Assembly (NCBI RefSeq): GCF_949628215.1
Contig: NC_134280.1
Coordinates: forward strand, 50,804,621-50,868,620
DNA length: 64,000 nt
Reading direction: 5' to 3'
Origin: Phalacrocorax aristotelis
Taxonomy: Eukaryota; Chordata; Aves; Suliformes; Phalacrocoracidae
The position numbers and the translations under genes were made by a program. The notes beneath the pieces were generated by a model. That model made no database searches, was not told the DNA's origin, and was given only the letters and a program-made list of their open reading frames with translations. Of the stretch, positions 1-13,500 are shown piece after piece. Position 1 is the stretch's first letter, and each line of letters starts with the position of its first letter.

Positions 1-3000
1 TGTTCTTTCTTCCTCCCTAAAAAAACCAAAAAAGAACATGAAAAGTTCTTCTTGTAATCATCAAAATAATCAACAAAGTAAATAACAGAATTTTTTTAGC
101 TTTCACAAGGATACGTGCTTGAATACATCCAGATATATGACATATACTTTTTATATACTGAAGGGTATATTAATTCCCAGCAGACACACAGGGTAGATTA
201 GTGTTGTCAGTTACTTTTATTGTTCTGAGTCTCCTGTTACTTCACCATACCTACAAGTTCACCTGACTTTTAATTATGCAGACTGCTTCCTGGTTCTTGC
301 CATGACTTTTGAGCTCTCCCTGCACTCACTAGTCCGTTTTTGTGGGTGGATACGTTTTCTGTGTAACTAAAACTTTCTTGAAGTGTTTGGAAGGAAGACT
401 GTATGACTCCTTAACATTGTCTCTGAGAGCACGCTGAGAAAAGCAGAGAACCCCATGAGTTTTTCTTCCCCACAGCACCATATTCTTCATGATTTTTAAA
501 TTTATTCCTCCTGCAGACACACCAGACTCAGGAAACCTGCAAGGACTTTTCCCATACTGCAGTGTATGGGAACTTAGAGGATGAGTGGTGTCATGGCAGA
601 AAGCAAACTAATAATACACAATCAACTTTTAAAATTTTGAGTTTTCTAGAGAACATAAATTATTTCCTTTTGGTATCTGACAATGCAACACAAGTAACTT
701 GCCATGGCAACCAGCTTATGAAACAGGAAAAAAATTATCGTCACAAGGTGCTTTGTTGCTATAGCAAGGAAAGAAGCTGAGACCTTATTCTTTGTATTCA
801 CTGGCGGGCTATGCATCATCTAGGTAGCAGAACCTGTCAGTAGAAGTTTATGTTAGATTTAGTGCAAGTCAGCTGCCTCGTGGGCCTGTCTGATACTTGG
901 ATCAAAACTGAAGTGCAGTCAGGGGAAGAAAGAAGTGTTCAGAAGAATTGAAACAAGGCTGGATTCTCAGAAATACAGGGCCAAATCCTTTTCCGCAGCA
1001 AGCTGATGCAACTCTGCAGATGCCAGTAAGGGATGAACCAATTTCTTCTGAAATTAATTTGGCTTCCATTCTCTGACAGTCTCCATTCTTCCCCCTACGC
1101 CCTCCTTTTTTTTTTTTTTTTTTTTTTGAAGTGGAGTAAATCTCTGCAGATGTGGGAACATTTTGGCGTTACCTGGGACAGAGGATGGAATAGGCTCGCA
1201 GAGTCTGTCTTCAAACCCATTCTCTTTACAGGAATGCTTCTTGGAAGGGCAGACTCATTATTACACAGCTTATGCTAGTGAGAGAATTCAGAAATGGCAG
1301 AGGGGATTGGCTAAAGGCAGAGAGGGGAAACACTCATAATTATCGCTGTGGGAGGAAGGCAAAACTGAGCTTTGTTAGCTTAGAGGAGGACAATTTTGAA
1401 AACTGGTATTGTGCAAGTAGTCACAGAAGCCAGTGGAACTACCCTGTGCTTAAGATAGGCTCATTTGTAAATCTGGAGTGGGTCTAGGGTGTACACAAAA
1501 TGTTAGCTTTACTCCTGATCTGGAAAGGATGCCTTCTGCAGGATAGTCTTGAAAAGTGAAGGGAAAACTGAAAGTTTCTTAATCCCTAGACTACTGATAT
1601 AAGCTGAAAGTAGCACAGCTCCATCTGTGTGATGGAATGAAGTGTGTTCTCCCTCTTTCTATTTTAAAAACACTGTCTCCCATTTAAAGTTTAGGCTGTT
1701 GATATAGTAGTATCAGGCTTGAGAAACAGTAGCCAGCCTTCTGAGCTGTCTGGGGGCTTAGTTGAATTTACAGGTAAAATTGTTGTGCCTCATGGACAAT
1801 CCTTCTAGCTTTCTGGTGAGGCTGTAGAGGTAATACTGCTAGAACACAAGTCCCAACTGTAGCATGACTTGGAAAGCAGCCTTTGAGAGAAGCTGTTAAT
1901 GTATCAAATAAATCTATGTGGGGATGCAAGGCTAGAGTTTACTCCTGACAATGAATTGTTACACTGTGAGTGACTGACTATAAAAACACTATGGGGAAAA
2001 CCTGAGCCTTCTGCAGCACGAAGGAACCATGAGATAAATGAAAGTCATCTCAAAGAAACCATGATAAAACTATTCAACATTATAATTTAACACAGTCTCC
2101 TAGAGACTGGGAAAAGTCTGTGGGCTAATCCTTGCCACAGATCGCACCAAGAGAGACATAGCCACAAGAGACATCGCAGCTCTGAAATTATGCAAGCATA
2201 TACCATCATCGCAAGGGCCTGGGACTCTCAGAGAAGCCTAAGACTTGGAAGCGGTAGTCCAACTGAGAGGCCACACAGAGGAAAAAGAAGACTGGTCAGT
2301 CCTGGTTTCAAAGGGTTTTATAAGACGGACACTGAACTAAACTAGAGAGATCTCATGCAGAAATCAACTAACAAAACAAAACCCTGAATTAATTAATCAA
2401 TCCTCAATCAATCAAACAAAAATCTTCTTCTATATCATCTCCCAAAAAATCACATTGCTGTAGATGACCCAACCAGTGAGTGGGACCGCTTTGTTTTTAA
2501 TCCCAAAATAATGGCGTTAAGTTTGTATTAAATTCTCCTAAATACAGTGCTCAGGCCTCTTTGAACCAAACCATTTGAAACGTTGCAGGAGATTCTGGGT
2601 GGGCAGAACAAAATCATCAGCCCTGGAAGATTATCCGATCCAGGACAGGATCTTTCTCATCATGGATTTTCTTTTTGAAATAAAAAAGGAAAGCAGGCAG
2701 CGCCTTGCCAGGTGCCTGGCCCAAGCTCCACCAAAGCTAGAGAGAGGAAAGATTCCTGTTAACTGAAGTGAATTCTGCTACCAGTTGGATTTGATCAATT
2801 ATGAACTGAAAATAGAAACTTGCAGAGACAAGATGCTCTGGAATCACAGAAGGGAAGGGCTTTGTAATGACAGCTTGGAAGTGGAAGAAGGTCTGTGTTC
2901 CACAGTTTAAAAATATAGACAACTGCAGATTCCTTTTTTCTATTAAAAGGAAAAAAAAAAAAACAACCCAAACACACACACAAAAAAAGATGTAATTCAA

Positions 3001-3721
3001 AGGCTGGTCATTTCCACTGAGCCAGCCTCCTTGTAGAGACACCATAGGAATGAATAACAATCATATCTCTCTGTTCATGATACGCAGTAGTTAGTAGCAT
3101 GAAGCCCTCACGTGAGTGGATGGTGGGATGTTCGGACTTCAGGTTGTGCTGGGAGCTGGGAACAGGTGAGATATAGGTTAGATATCTCAGACTCTATTTA
3201 CAGTGTTGCTTTCTACAACTGCCTGCTAGCTTCAGTCTGATCTGAAGCACACTGCCCTCTGCAGAAAGTGTCCCATTTGCTCCTGTGGGTGTTCACTTAA
3301 GTGTTGGTTTTGACTTTTCATGATTTTTCCCACGAGTTAGAGCTGATCACATGGTGAGTCTAGAGCCTGAGTTACTTAGAAATTACACTGATTCCTTCAT
3401 CATTAAATGCCCCCACCTGGCCAAGAGTGACCAGGGTTGGTAAGGTTGTGTGTCTCCTTCCACTCTCTGCTGAGCCTGCCAGTGCAGATCAGCAAGGGTC
3501 GCCTAGGGTAGGAGTTCTGATAATGCAGAAATCTGCAAGTTGGGAGCCACACTGATTTTCCTGGCAGTGTTTTCCTGGCATATGTACAGGAGCTTTTGTT
3601 AGCTGTCAGCTTAAATGGAATGTAAATCATTCCTTTGGAGCCTGATCTCAGAACACTGCAGTCTGAAGAAGGTTTTTGCCTTTGTCTTCATATAGCAGCA
3701 CCTCAGGTCTTTGGAAGTTGT
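1..3721. other. Non-coding stretch, no gene seen
   Basis: AT-rich sequence with only short chance reading frames. It has a 22-base T run (1106-1127) and an A-rich, CA-rich patch near 2948-2990. I recognise no exon, RNA gene or transposon here. Confidence 0.6.
1106..1127. repeat. Poly-T homopolymer run
   Basis: Twenty-two consecutive T bases. It could be an old retroposon tail in antisense or simple replication slippage. No recognisable element adjoins it. Confidence 0.9.
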
Positions 3722-3821
3722 AAATCACACAGGCCTAAATATCGCGAGGGCTTCTTAACTTATTTTTTGTTACCTTATTTTTTGTTAACAAGCCCTCGCG
3801 ATATTTAGGCCTGTGTGATTT
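3722..3821. repeat. Perfect foldback (inverted repeat) element
   Basis: Positions 3722-3753 and 3790-3821 are exact reverse complements (32 bp). With one C:C mismatch (3754/3789) the pairing extends to 3722-3759 against 3784-3821, leaving a 24-base loop. The arms contain AGGCCT and TCGCGA, each itself palindromic, which is GC-rich against AT-rich surroundings. The centre carries a 14-bp direct repeat (3759-3772 and 3774-3787, period 15) overlapping the inner ends of the arms. No open reading frame lies inside. It could be a small foldback transposon, a non-autonomous element with long terminal inverted repeats, a hairpin RNA locus, or an inverted duplication from replication template switching. 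A clean target-site duplication is not evident: a TA lies at 3721-3722 on the left and at 3822-3823 on the right, but the two are not symmetric about the arms. Confidence 0.95.
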
Positions 3822-4485
3822 TAATTTTCAAAATCTACAGGAAAGTTTGAACACTTCGCAGCTTGCACGCTACCAGTTTCTTTATGGGATGGTTTGGATC
3901 ACTTACCATGCTCTGGGTCATCTGTGTCACTTTTGCTGGCAGGAGCCAGTTTTCCACTAGTGGAATCCAGATGAGTTGCTAAGGGATGCCTTGCACTCTG
4001 TGTCATTTCTGCATTCGCTGATGTGCAACAGATATATCTGCATGGTTCAAGGCCTCTCTGTACCAGATGAGTTTGTACTGAAATCTCAGACCATCCCACG
4101 TGTTCTCCTGGAGCAGACACTAAGATTATTCATATTCTTTTTAAAAGAATCTTCTTCTTCATCAGCTAATGCTGATTTTCTTCCTGTCGGCATCGAGGAA
4201 CAATTGCTAACTACATCTGTTTCTCGCAGAAATTTCAAAGCAGTGTTGCGCAGCATGATTCAGGCATGCACACATGGTAGAATTAGATAGAATTGAAGAC
4301 ATTTGTGTTTATCTAGTTAAACTACTGGTTTCTTTTCCTTTGATTGCTTTTTAATATACTGGCTGCATGTTGTCTCTATCCCTGCCACGCAGCCCTTCTT
4401 CTCATCATCAAACTCAAGCTGCTGAGCCTTTTCTTCCTCCTGTCAAGTCCTTCACTGAATTCTGTTTTTCCTTCTGTAAGGAGCT
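3822..4485. other. Non-coding stretch, no gene seen
   Basis: Between the foldback element and a CR1 tail. Reading frames on both strands are short and resemble no protein I know. Confidence 0.6.
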
Positions 4486-4556
4486 GCCCTGGACAGTTGG
4501 ACTCGATGATTCTTATGGGTCCCTTCCAGCTTGAGGTATTCTATGATTCAATGATT
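4486..4556 (+). mobile_element. CR1: CR1 LINE, 3-prime tail fragment
   Basis: About 70 bases match the end of avian CR1 elements: the block that reads as a GGACTNGATGAT-type motif, then a GGTCCCTTCCAGC-type motif, then two tail repeats of about 9 bases around 4538-4556. This is a severely 5-prime-truncated copy in + orientation, the usual outcome of incomplete reverse transcription. Confidence 0.85.
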
Positions 4557-7500
4557 GGTTCCCACCTTTGCGAGCAAGTAAAACTCATGCAGAGCAGTAC
4601 TCACATAAAATGTAGCTACCAGCCTTCCCACCATATCTCTGCTTCTTGGTGTTCTTGAGTCTCCAGTGTATGCTCTACTCCTGCACCCAACCTTAGCAGA
4701 GCTTGCTTATCTGGTCCCTTTCCATTACAGACAGCTGTTTTCCCCTCTGGCAGCCTTTTCCTGATGCTCCTGTGGAGCGTTTCCAGCCCTTTCAGTGATT
4801 ACCTAAAACCTGCACTGCTGTAGTAACAAAGTCCATTGGTGATCTCAGCCTTCCTGTTATTTATAGTAAAGGTAGACTCCCCTGCAGTGCAGCTGCTTGC
4901 CATCAGATCCTGAGTTACAGAGCTCCCTGTGAGCTTATGGTGGTAGCAGTATTCCCACATCAAGTGAGATTCAGGCTAGATATTGAAAGATCTCCTGAAC
5001 AGTTAGGTTATGCTCTTGTGTCACTATCCTATCTAGACCGTCCTGAGAGACCCTACTAATGGTGAGGGCATAGTCCTCCAATGCAAACGCCTTCAAGAGC
5101 AGCACAGGGGTAGAAATCATCCCTTCAGTCAGAGAGGTGAGATAGTTGATCTCTCCAGGTTACTTCTACATCTGTTTCACACAGATTCTCTTTTTGCTGG
5201 CAGTCGCCTCCTACCTTATTAAAGACCTTTCCCATGTTGAAGTCGTAAAGTGGACCACCAGCATCATTTTTTGTCTGCAGTTCAGTCATCCTCTTTCTTC
5301 TGCTGCTTCTCCATCATGGAATGTGAAATGCAGAAGAGGACCTGCAGGCACTTGCATTCTGCAGGACTGGTGAAGGGCCCTTATGTGGTTCTAGGTAACT
5401 TTTCAGGAGCTCAGCAGGGATGTAAGAGTGTGTATGTGTGTGCAAATCAGCCAGATACTGTCTGATGGCTTTCAGGGGGCCAATGCTAATCATTTCTGGT
5501 CAAACCTCCTGCAAGATTCCTAAGTTGCGATGTCCAGATCAACATGTCGCAAATTTCTTCTCTGGCCTCAGACTCTTGACTTTGCCTTATCGACTTCCAG
5601 TCAGCAAACTCAGTTGGGGAAATACTGAGGCTAATGTACCAAAACACCCCCATCAGAAGTGTTACGTGTTACGTGAATCCAAGTGATTGATGGAATTTCA
5701 GCCATTGACTATGAAAACGTGAGTAAGCTAATGTTAATCTACAGATGTCATATTAACACTGAGTGATTTCCCAGTCCTCGTTAGCAACATGCTTTCATAA
5801 GGGTAGAAGGTGTTAGCTATAGTTTCCTTTCAGTAAGCTGTTTAATCATCAGAGCTTACTGGCAGTGGGATTTGGGGGACTTACACAATCACAAAGTAAA
5901 TTAAGAGTAATACAATATCCTCCCTCTAGCCTCTCTGGGTTAGCGCACGGGGGAGACAATGGGTTCAGAGCTGCTCTGTTCCCCCATTTAAGCAGCACTG
6001 GTGTGCTCCAGTGAGGACTAAGCAGGAAACTGCTGCCTCTTTAGTCAAGATCTTCCTCGTTTTCAGGAGCACACTTATACCAGCCCTCCTGCAGTGATCA
6101 GCACATGCCAGTGAACTTGTTATAGCATGTTCAGCAGCACATTCTCGCTGGTTTACCGAGGTCTGATCCAAAGCTTACTGCAGATATGGGAAAGATTCGT
6201 GGACTTCTTCAGTGGCCTTTGGATTACTCCATGGAGGCAAAAATACAACGGTGATAGATACATGGGTGAGAGGACTCTACATTACCACTAACTTCACTCT
6301 GAAGAGATGGCAAAAGAGATTCTGCAGCCCAATCCTCTGCGCCCCAGAGCAGTAAAATCAACATGAATCCTACTTAATAAGTAATTCAGAAGCACTTTCT
6401 GGTTTGTGAATCATCTGCATCCTAGCCTTTCTGAGGATCTTAGGTAATGAGATGAGATCAGTGCAGCTTCTGTAGTCATCTTTACCTGCTCACGAGGCTG
6501 CCAGCCTGGTCTGGCCCTGATTTCCAGCTGCTCTTTTAAAATGTTCTGTGCCACTGAGTAGTTCTCATCTAGAGATCTCAGACATGAAGGGATCCTCCTA
6601 GCTTTTCTAGAAAAAAGCCAACTACCATTAAACCTGTTTTACAGGTGGGTAGGCTGAGCTCCAGTCTGCCTGAGATCACAAAGCATTATTTTGGGCCAAA
6701 CTGCCTGGGTTGACACATTCCCACAGCAGGGGTGACTGCCTAGGAGGAATATTAACCTCCTTCGTTATAGGAAAAGGCTGCCCAGGCAGAGGGGAGGGCT
6801 GGCCACACAGATTCTGTTTACATAAGTGTCGCACATGACTACGATGCACATAAACCTCGATGGCTGCATAGCTTGAATCCAGGTGTCCCTTGGATGAAGG
6901 TGCAAACACAGGGTAAAGTAGGGTGAACCGAAACACTGTGCTCAGCCCTTTGTGCTGAGCCATCCGGCAGGTGGGAATGTAAAACTCCGCCTGATTGCTT
7001 ATGCCTGAGTCACCTCCTTTAGCATTTGTTACAGCCTAGCGTGTTAGCATGCTGCCTGCTGGATAATAAATGACTTCATTCGCTGCAGCAGTGAGGACAC
7101 TATTAAAAATTAACCTTGGCAAATGGTCCTGCATATCTTTTTTGGTCACAGCCAGACAAGAGGGAAGAGGAGAGGAGTGATATTGAAATCTGATTTGCAG
7201 AAAAGGCAAGTGGTGAGCTTTTATTAATGGGGATGGGTCAGGCTTCCGTTTAATCACTGCAGTTGTTGGCAATCGATAAGCAAAATTCAGAGGGCTTAAG
7301 GTACTTGGTAGAGTTAAAAGCAGTGCAAGTAGAGAAGACTCCATAGGGGTATTGCAGGGGAGGTCAAAGAATGGGATAAATGGGGATTACTATGCTGACA
7401 TGTAATTTGTGACTTGTTTGCAGAAATAAATGGATTTATAACATGGATGTTATTACCATGTATAAGGAATGTGGTCCGTAGATGAAAAAATCTGCAGTTT

Positions 7501-10500
7501 TGGTTCATGTATTGCACTCTTCTCTCACAGTATCACACTTACAACCATACCCTATCTATAGCAGCATGCAGAGTATATTTACAGAAATGAAGGGTTTGCA
7601 TTAAAAATCTGAGGAAATAGATCATCTGACAGACAGATCCCTCATTTTCTTGGCTTCTCTTGCCTCCAGCACCCACACAGTATCCATCAAATTGTCTCAA
7701 GTCAAACCCTCGCAGGCTGTATTTGAAGCTCAGGCAAGGAGCCAGGCAGGCTTAGAGAGCAGAGACCTTTCTGTCTGCATGCGCTTCCCACTATCTGTAT
7801 GCTGCAGTCCGGAGCAGGGGACATCAGCATTAGGTACAACAAAAAATACCTCCTTACTCCCCTTGTGTCGCTCCAAGAAAGGGATTTGATCTGAAGACTG
7901 CTGATGTTCATATTAACAATCCTGTTGTTGTCACAAAAATTGCACCTTGTTCTGAGGCGTTGTTCAGCTGGCTTTGGTACAGCACTGAGCAGCACACCCC
8001 ATCCCGAGCCCACAGTTCCTCAGGGCTTTCCCAGACCCTTGAGCAGCTCCATCCGTGGATGGGTTGATACCTGTATATAGTCTAGATGGTAACATAAGCT
8101 GTAACGCCAAGTGCAGTGAATATGCAAGCAGATCTACCCTCTGGGTGGCATGCTTTTTTCCAGAAGCATATCATAGCTGTTGATTTCACAAGCTGTACTG
8201 CAATATGACAGCACCTATCAAAGGGCCAGGCTGAGGTCTGCATGTTTGTACTGGGTCACCTGTCCATCTGCAGAGGTATTTTAAAATGTCAGGCTTCAGG
8301 AGATATTTTGCTGCAGCAAGGAAGATGATATAAATTCCTGCATAAACAGCATTACGAATTTGCTGGATGAAAGGTACTCAGATGTTGCTGTGTCCAAGTT
8401 GGAGACATTTCCTACCCTAAGATCTTTCCTGATGTATGGCATTTCAGGGACCATGGTTGAAATATTCCTCAGATTAATTCCTGCTTTTTATTTCTTTTCT
8501 CTCCTTTTTCTCCTCATGCAGACAGAGCTTTGTCATTAGTCCTAGCCACTGGCTATCTTGATCAGCTATTTGAGCCCCCAAGCACCAAATCCCTTCTGCT
8601 CCCTGGCCCTACCTGTTCCACCTCCAGAGGAAGCAGCCCTGGTTCCCATGTATCTGGGACTTGGCCACACAGCAGGAAGGCTTCCAGACTTATCAGCAGG
8701 ATAGGATGATCCCAGGGACCTCTGTTTCTCAGCAACTAAGATGCTTGCATAACATTTTGGTTAAAAAATGGGCGTACCACAAAGTTGTGCTTGCAAGTGC
8801 TAGGGTACTCCGTGAACGTATTTCCTAGATAGCTACTGTATAAACGATGAGGAAGCAATTCAAGCATGCAATCACAAACAAAAAGGTGTGTGGTTTGGTA
8901 TGGGATCTGCCCTTGCTGGGATGTTGACTCTGTGACAAACAGGGTTTTTCACTCTACGTTTTAAGACAATGTACTTGTTGCATGCAGCAGGCACAGTGTC
9001 ACTGAACTCTTGCTGCAGCCAAGCACACTGCTGGAACACGGATTTTATTTTAATGCTCACTGACTGGGAATTATCATAATGTTTGTCAGTCAACACTAAA
9101 CATTTTATAAATATGGTCTTTGTGGAGGTAGTAGTTTTGGAAAGCCCAATAGCTTAAAGTTAGTTCAGCACCTCTTTGTAGGCTAGATGGTGAATGTGGA
9201 CTAAAATCACTTCCTTTAACTTCAGTAGGTTTGGGATCACACCCATGGTTTGGTTAGTTGTTTATTTCCCCCCAGTTTTTATATTTACACTCCAGGTTGC
9301 CAAGGGCTGGATGTGTTGTGGGGCAACACATCTCAAAGGAGAAAGAACTGTCCTATGCAAACAGCTGTAGGCATACATCCAGCTGCTCAGTTCTCTAGAA
9401 AAGAAAGTTGTGAACTGCACCTGGAAAATCTGCCTTCCACAATCCAGGAGCTAGCTGGTAATCACTGAATACATAACTGAGTGCTGCACACTTGTGTTAC
9501 CACTGACATTTAAAGAGAATGAGAAGGAAATGTATTTTTAACACTAGGTTTACTTGTACCCTGCTCTGCTACTGCAGGGAGTAATCAACCAATAGCTTAG
9601 AAATGAGCCAGCTGCCAGTGTTTGATACATAAGATTACTGCGAATGTTCTGTTAATGAATGTCCTTGTGTTAGCACATCCACAGCATAGCATAGGGAGTG
9701 ACCAGTGTAGGGCAGGACAGGGGAGGCTTGTGTGCACTCCAAGGAAGACAGGTTCTGGCAGTGGTGATGTGTTGGGAGTTGTTGGGGGGGACACCCATTT
9801 CGCCACACTGCTTGGTAGTATTTTAGACATATCTGTCTACATTGGCCTCCACTACAAAACAGCAAGAATGAAGCACTGCACAGAGTTGTGTTTGTGCAAT
9901 GCTAATGCAATGCATGAAATTCTGCTCATCTCATTACAGCAGTACTTTTAAACTGATCAAATCTCCACATCCCATCGTATTAGAAAAGGCCAGGTACAAA
10001 TCCAAGCATTGGATTTGCCCCCTTTGTGTTTTCCAAAAGTTCAGATCCAAAGTGAAACAGATTGTCAAAGGTCCGTCTTCATTGCTAACCATGGTGGGTG
10101 AGTCTGGAAATATAAGGTCTTTCCTCAGACTGTGGGAAGTGAGTGGAGATGAGTCATAGTACCACAGGAGCATCATGACTCCTACAGATAACAGTAGATT
10201 GTGGTCACGAGAGGATTCCCATCCTGTAGTTCTGTCTTCTGCTGGAGGGATTTGCTCTGCCAAATGCACACCACTTGGCTCAGCCACTAGGAGTTTCTAT
10301 TAAAACACTATAAGGGTTTACCCCAGAGTCTCTTCTAAGGTGTTTCAAGAAAAGAGGGTACTGGGATGGAGTGCATAGCCAGAAGTGCAAGCATGCAGTG
10401 ATAAAGTGCAGGTTTTCATGGCCAAAGAGATGATCTGCAAGCACAGCTAGAGTCCCTTGTAGCAGACAGCATGCCGTGTTCACTACCACATGCTTTCACC

Positions 10501-13500
10501 GGCTAGTGGGGCTGCTGACAGATCCAGCCTTGAAAATGAACTGTCAAGCAAGTCAGATTTGTGTGGACTGGGGTGTGTTTTATGGTTTTCAGTGCTCTGA
10601 AATACTACCTGAGCATTTGTCTTGGTCTCACCCAGCATACTGTGTTAGGTAACAGAGCTGAGTTTTACTGAAACTTCTAGACAGTGCATAAAAGGTACAG
10701 AAGCATACAACAATCAATCTTCTCCCATCACTAACCTAACTTAGCTGCTGGAATAACAATGTACATAGCCCTTTTTCTAAGCACATATTTTGCAAAATCA
10801 GAGCCAGGGCTGGAAGGAGACTATTTGGAAATCAGGTCTCTCCTGTCACTTTCAGGACAGAGAAATATCCTTCCCTCTCGATGAGGATAGGATTCCTTCT
10901 AGTAGTCTGGAGGAAGTTACACACGATGATGACCCAAATACAGATGATTCCCAAGGCTTTCCAAAGAGGCTATCCATGGAAAAGACATCCTGAGCCCCTT
11001 AAATTCTGGGCAAAATCCCAGTACAGGATGGTGGTGTGTTGCGTCACTTTTCACTCCTGTGTAGTATTTGCTGGACTTGGATCCAGGCTGCATGCAGCAG
11101 AAGCAGATGTGTGGGGTCAAGGGTTCCTTTGACAGAGCCAATAGGGCCATTTTTGCCTTTGCTCAGCTCATTCACTGATGCTGAGCTAGAAGCAAGCACA
11201 AATCACTGAGTAGACCATGGAGCTGGAACACCCCTGGAAGCACCAGGAAGGGATGAAGCACTTGCCATGTCTTCTAGGCTATAGATACTGGCTCTAGGAT
11301 TACATAGGTGTGCATCAGGATGTACAGGGTATGAAGCATTTGCTCCAGTCTGCAGAACTGCCTGACCCCTTATCTACCTGCTTACCTCCTCCCTCCACTA
11401 CTGCAGACTGTGCCCCAGCCTCCTTATTTCTTCCCCTGTAGGACAGGAATTTGTGAAGGACTTTTGCCAGAGCTGGTGTCTATAGCATGGCTCGCAGTGG
11501 TGCTGTTGCACTGATGGCTGAAAGCCTTGGTGTACATGAGTTGCATTCAGAGTAAGCTTAGAACTGTGCAAAGTGCATGCAAACTAGTGGTGTAATGGCA
11601 TGCAAACTGGTGCTTTGCCCTGATTAATTTTTTTAAAAGCCTCAATTTCTCCACTGCTTCACACCATATATTGTCACTTACGCTGATGGGAAGTCAATAT
11701 AAATTGACACCTTTCTGATTTGGTAACATTTTGTGGTGGCTTTGCATTGGTACAAAAAGCAGGTACACATTGCAAAGCTGCTGGTTCCCCTGCCTGAAGA
11801 CAGCTAGATGAATTTCACACCTAACGTCTGCTTGGCAATACAGACCTAAAAGTGCAGTTGAGGCCACAGATTTCTTTACACTGCAAAGAACAAGTGATGC
11901 TCCTGAAAAACTATGGTGGAACAGTTGTTGACCTTAACTCCTTTCCAACATCAATTCATTTTTTCTCTTAGTTTAATGTTGAAAACAAAGTTGTAAGTCA
12001 ACCATTGACCATGCAATTCGTCCCAGAAGTGGTGCAAGGACCACCAACAATGTGGACCAGGTGTGAATTATAAATTGCATCAGCAAGAGGCCATCTGTGT
12101 CCCAGGGGCATTAATCCCGCAGCCAATGCTATTTGTTTTATTTTTTTTTAAGCCTGCCATTTTTAAGCCCTCTCAGCATTACCTTCTCTTTCTGAGGATT
12201 TCTACCACACCAAGTGCTGGGATGCACCTACACCGAGTGAAACCTCTATAGCAGTACTACAGTTGTGACAACGTTGGGTTTTGTATGTACCAGTTCTTTA
12301 GTAAAAACAACCATCTGTAGGGTGGCTTTAGATTTCTCCTGTACAGTGGGACAGGGTGCATACCGTGGAAGAGCAGGTGTGTGCAGATACCATCCTTGAG
12401 CTTTCCAAAACCTGGAAACAGTGTGACCCAAAAGAAACTGAGAAAGGTCTTGAAGGCAGACACAAAACAACAATCTTTATTTTATAAACAGGCATTTCAA
12501 GTTACCATTGATTCATCTTGAGTCAGGAATGGTATAAACAAGGGAGTACAAGCATGCTTTTCTGGCTTTCGATATTATTTCAGATAAGAAAGCTTTTGTT
12601 TCCCTTTTCCCTGTAAAAATGGGAAGGGAGAGAAATCTTACATTTATTTATTTATTCATTGATTTACAACTCTTCCTTAAAATTAAGGCAGAGTTAGGAG
12701 ATAAGCCCTTCTAGAATTAGAAAATCCTGGCTCAGTGGCTCAGTAGACTGCCCTATCTCACCTTTGCTACTTGATGTCTTTCATCCCAATCAATATTCTT
12801 GACTGCACTGTAATGCAATCACTTCTGGGTAGAATAATTTTGTCATGAACCAAAACTTTACTTTCTAAAGCCATAGTACAAAGGAAGGAAAGAGCCCTCT
12901 GGTTATTGCTTTAAAGTAAGTGGGATTCCACTGGAGTTCTTCCCTCACAGCAGAACTGAATCTGATCAGGGCTTAAGCTAATGAGATATCCCAACATACC
13001 TGAAACCTGTCTTAAGCTTTCCTTTTCTCTAAGAGACTCTTCACCATGAGAAGGTCCCGTTTGCTGTTTTTATTCCTTCCTAGTACCCTGAAAATGTACC
13101 TCGAAACTCTACCAAGCCAAGGACGGGGTTCATTTTCCTTGAGCAAGTGTGCAGCAGTGAGAGGAGACAGGCTTTGTCACTCAGGATCTAGCTTAGGACC
13201 TCTGGAGTGCATGGTCATCTTCAGACATGACACATGCTTTCTGTACGACTTTGGTGACATCAGTAGTTTGGTTCACTTGTTCACAGAAGCGAGGATAAAG
13301 AAAAACTATAATCACCCATCATATTTGCCCATCATTTTCAGCATGAGTTAAAATACTCTACAAACACTGTTAGCAAAAGTTTTTCTAGATCTAATTCAGC
13401 TTGAAACGATACAGCTTTGTACAAAATGCCATATGTTGCCTGACAAAGCTTTCCTTTCAGACTGCAGTTTATGAATTCACATAAGCCTGTGAAAAGGAGC

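Noticed and set aside
2575-2766. 63-codon frame rich in Arg and Lys
   Set aside because: No family resemblance and no flanking splice signals that would link it to another exon.
13046-13351. 101-codon frame with a hydrophobic, signal-peptide-like start
   Set aside because: No recognisable domain, no convincing splice or promoter context, and the hydrophobic start is short and T-rich, as expected by chance.
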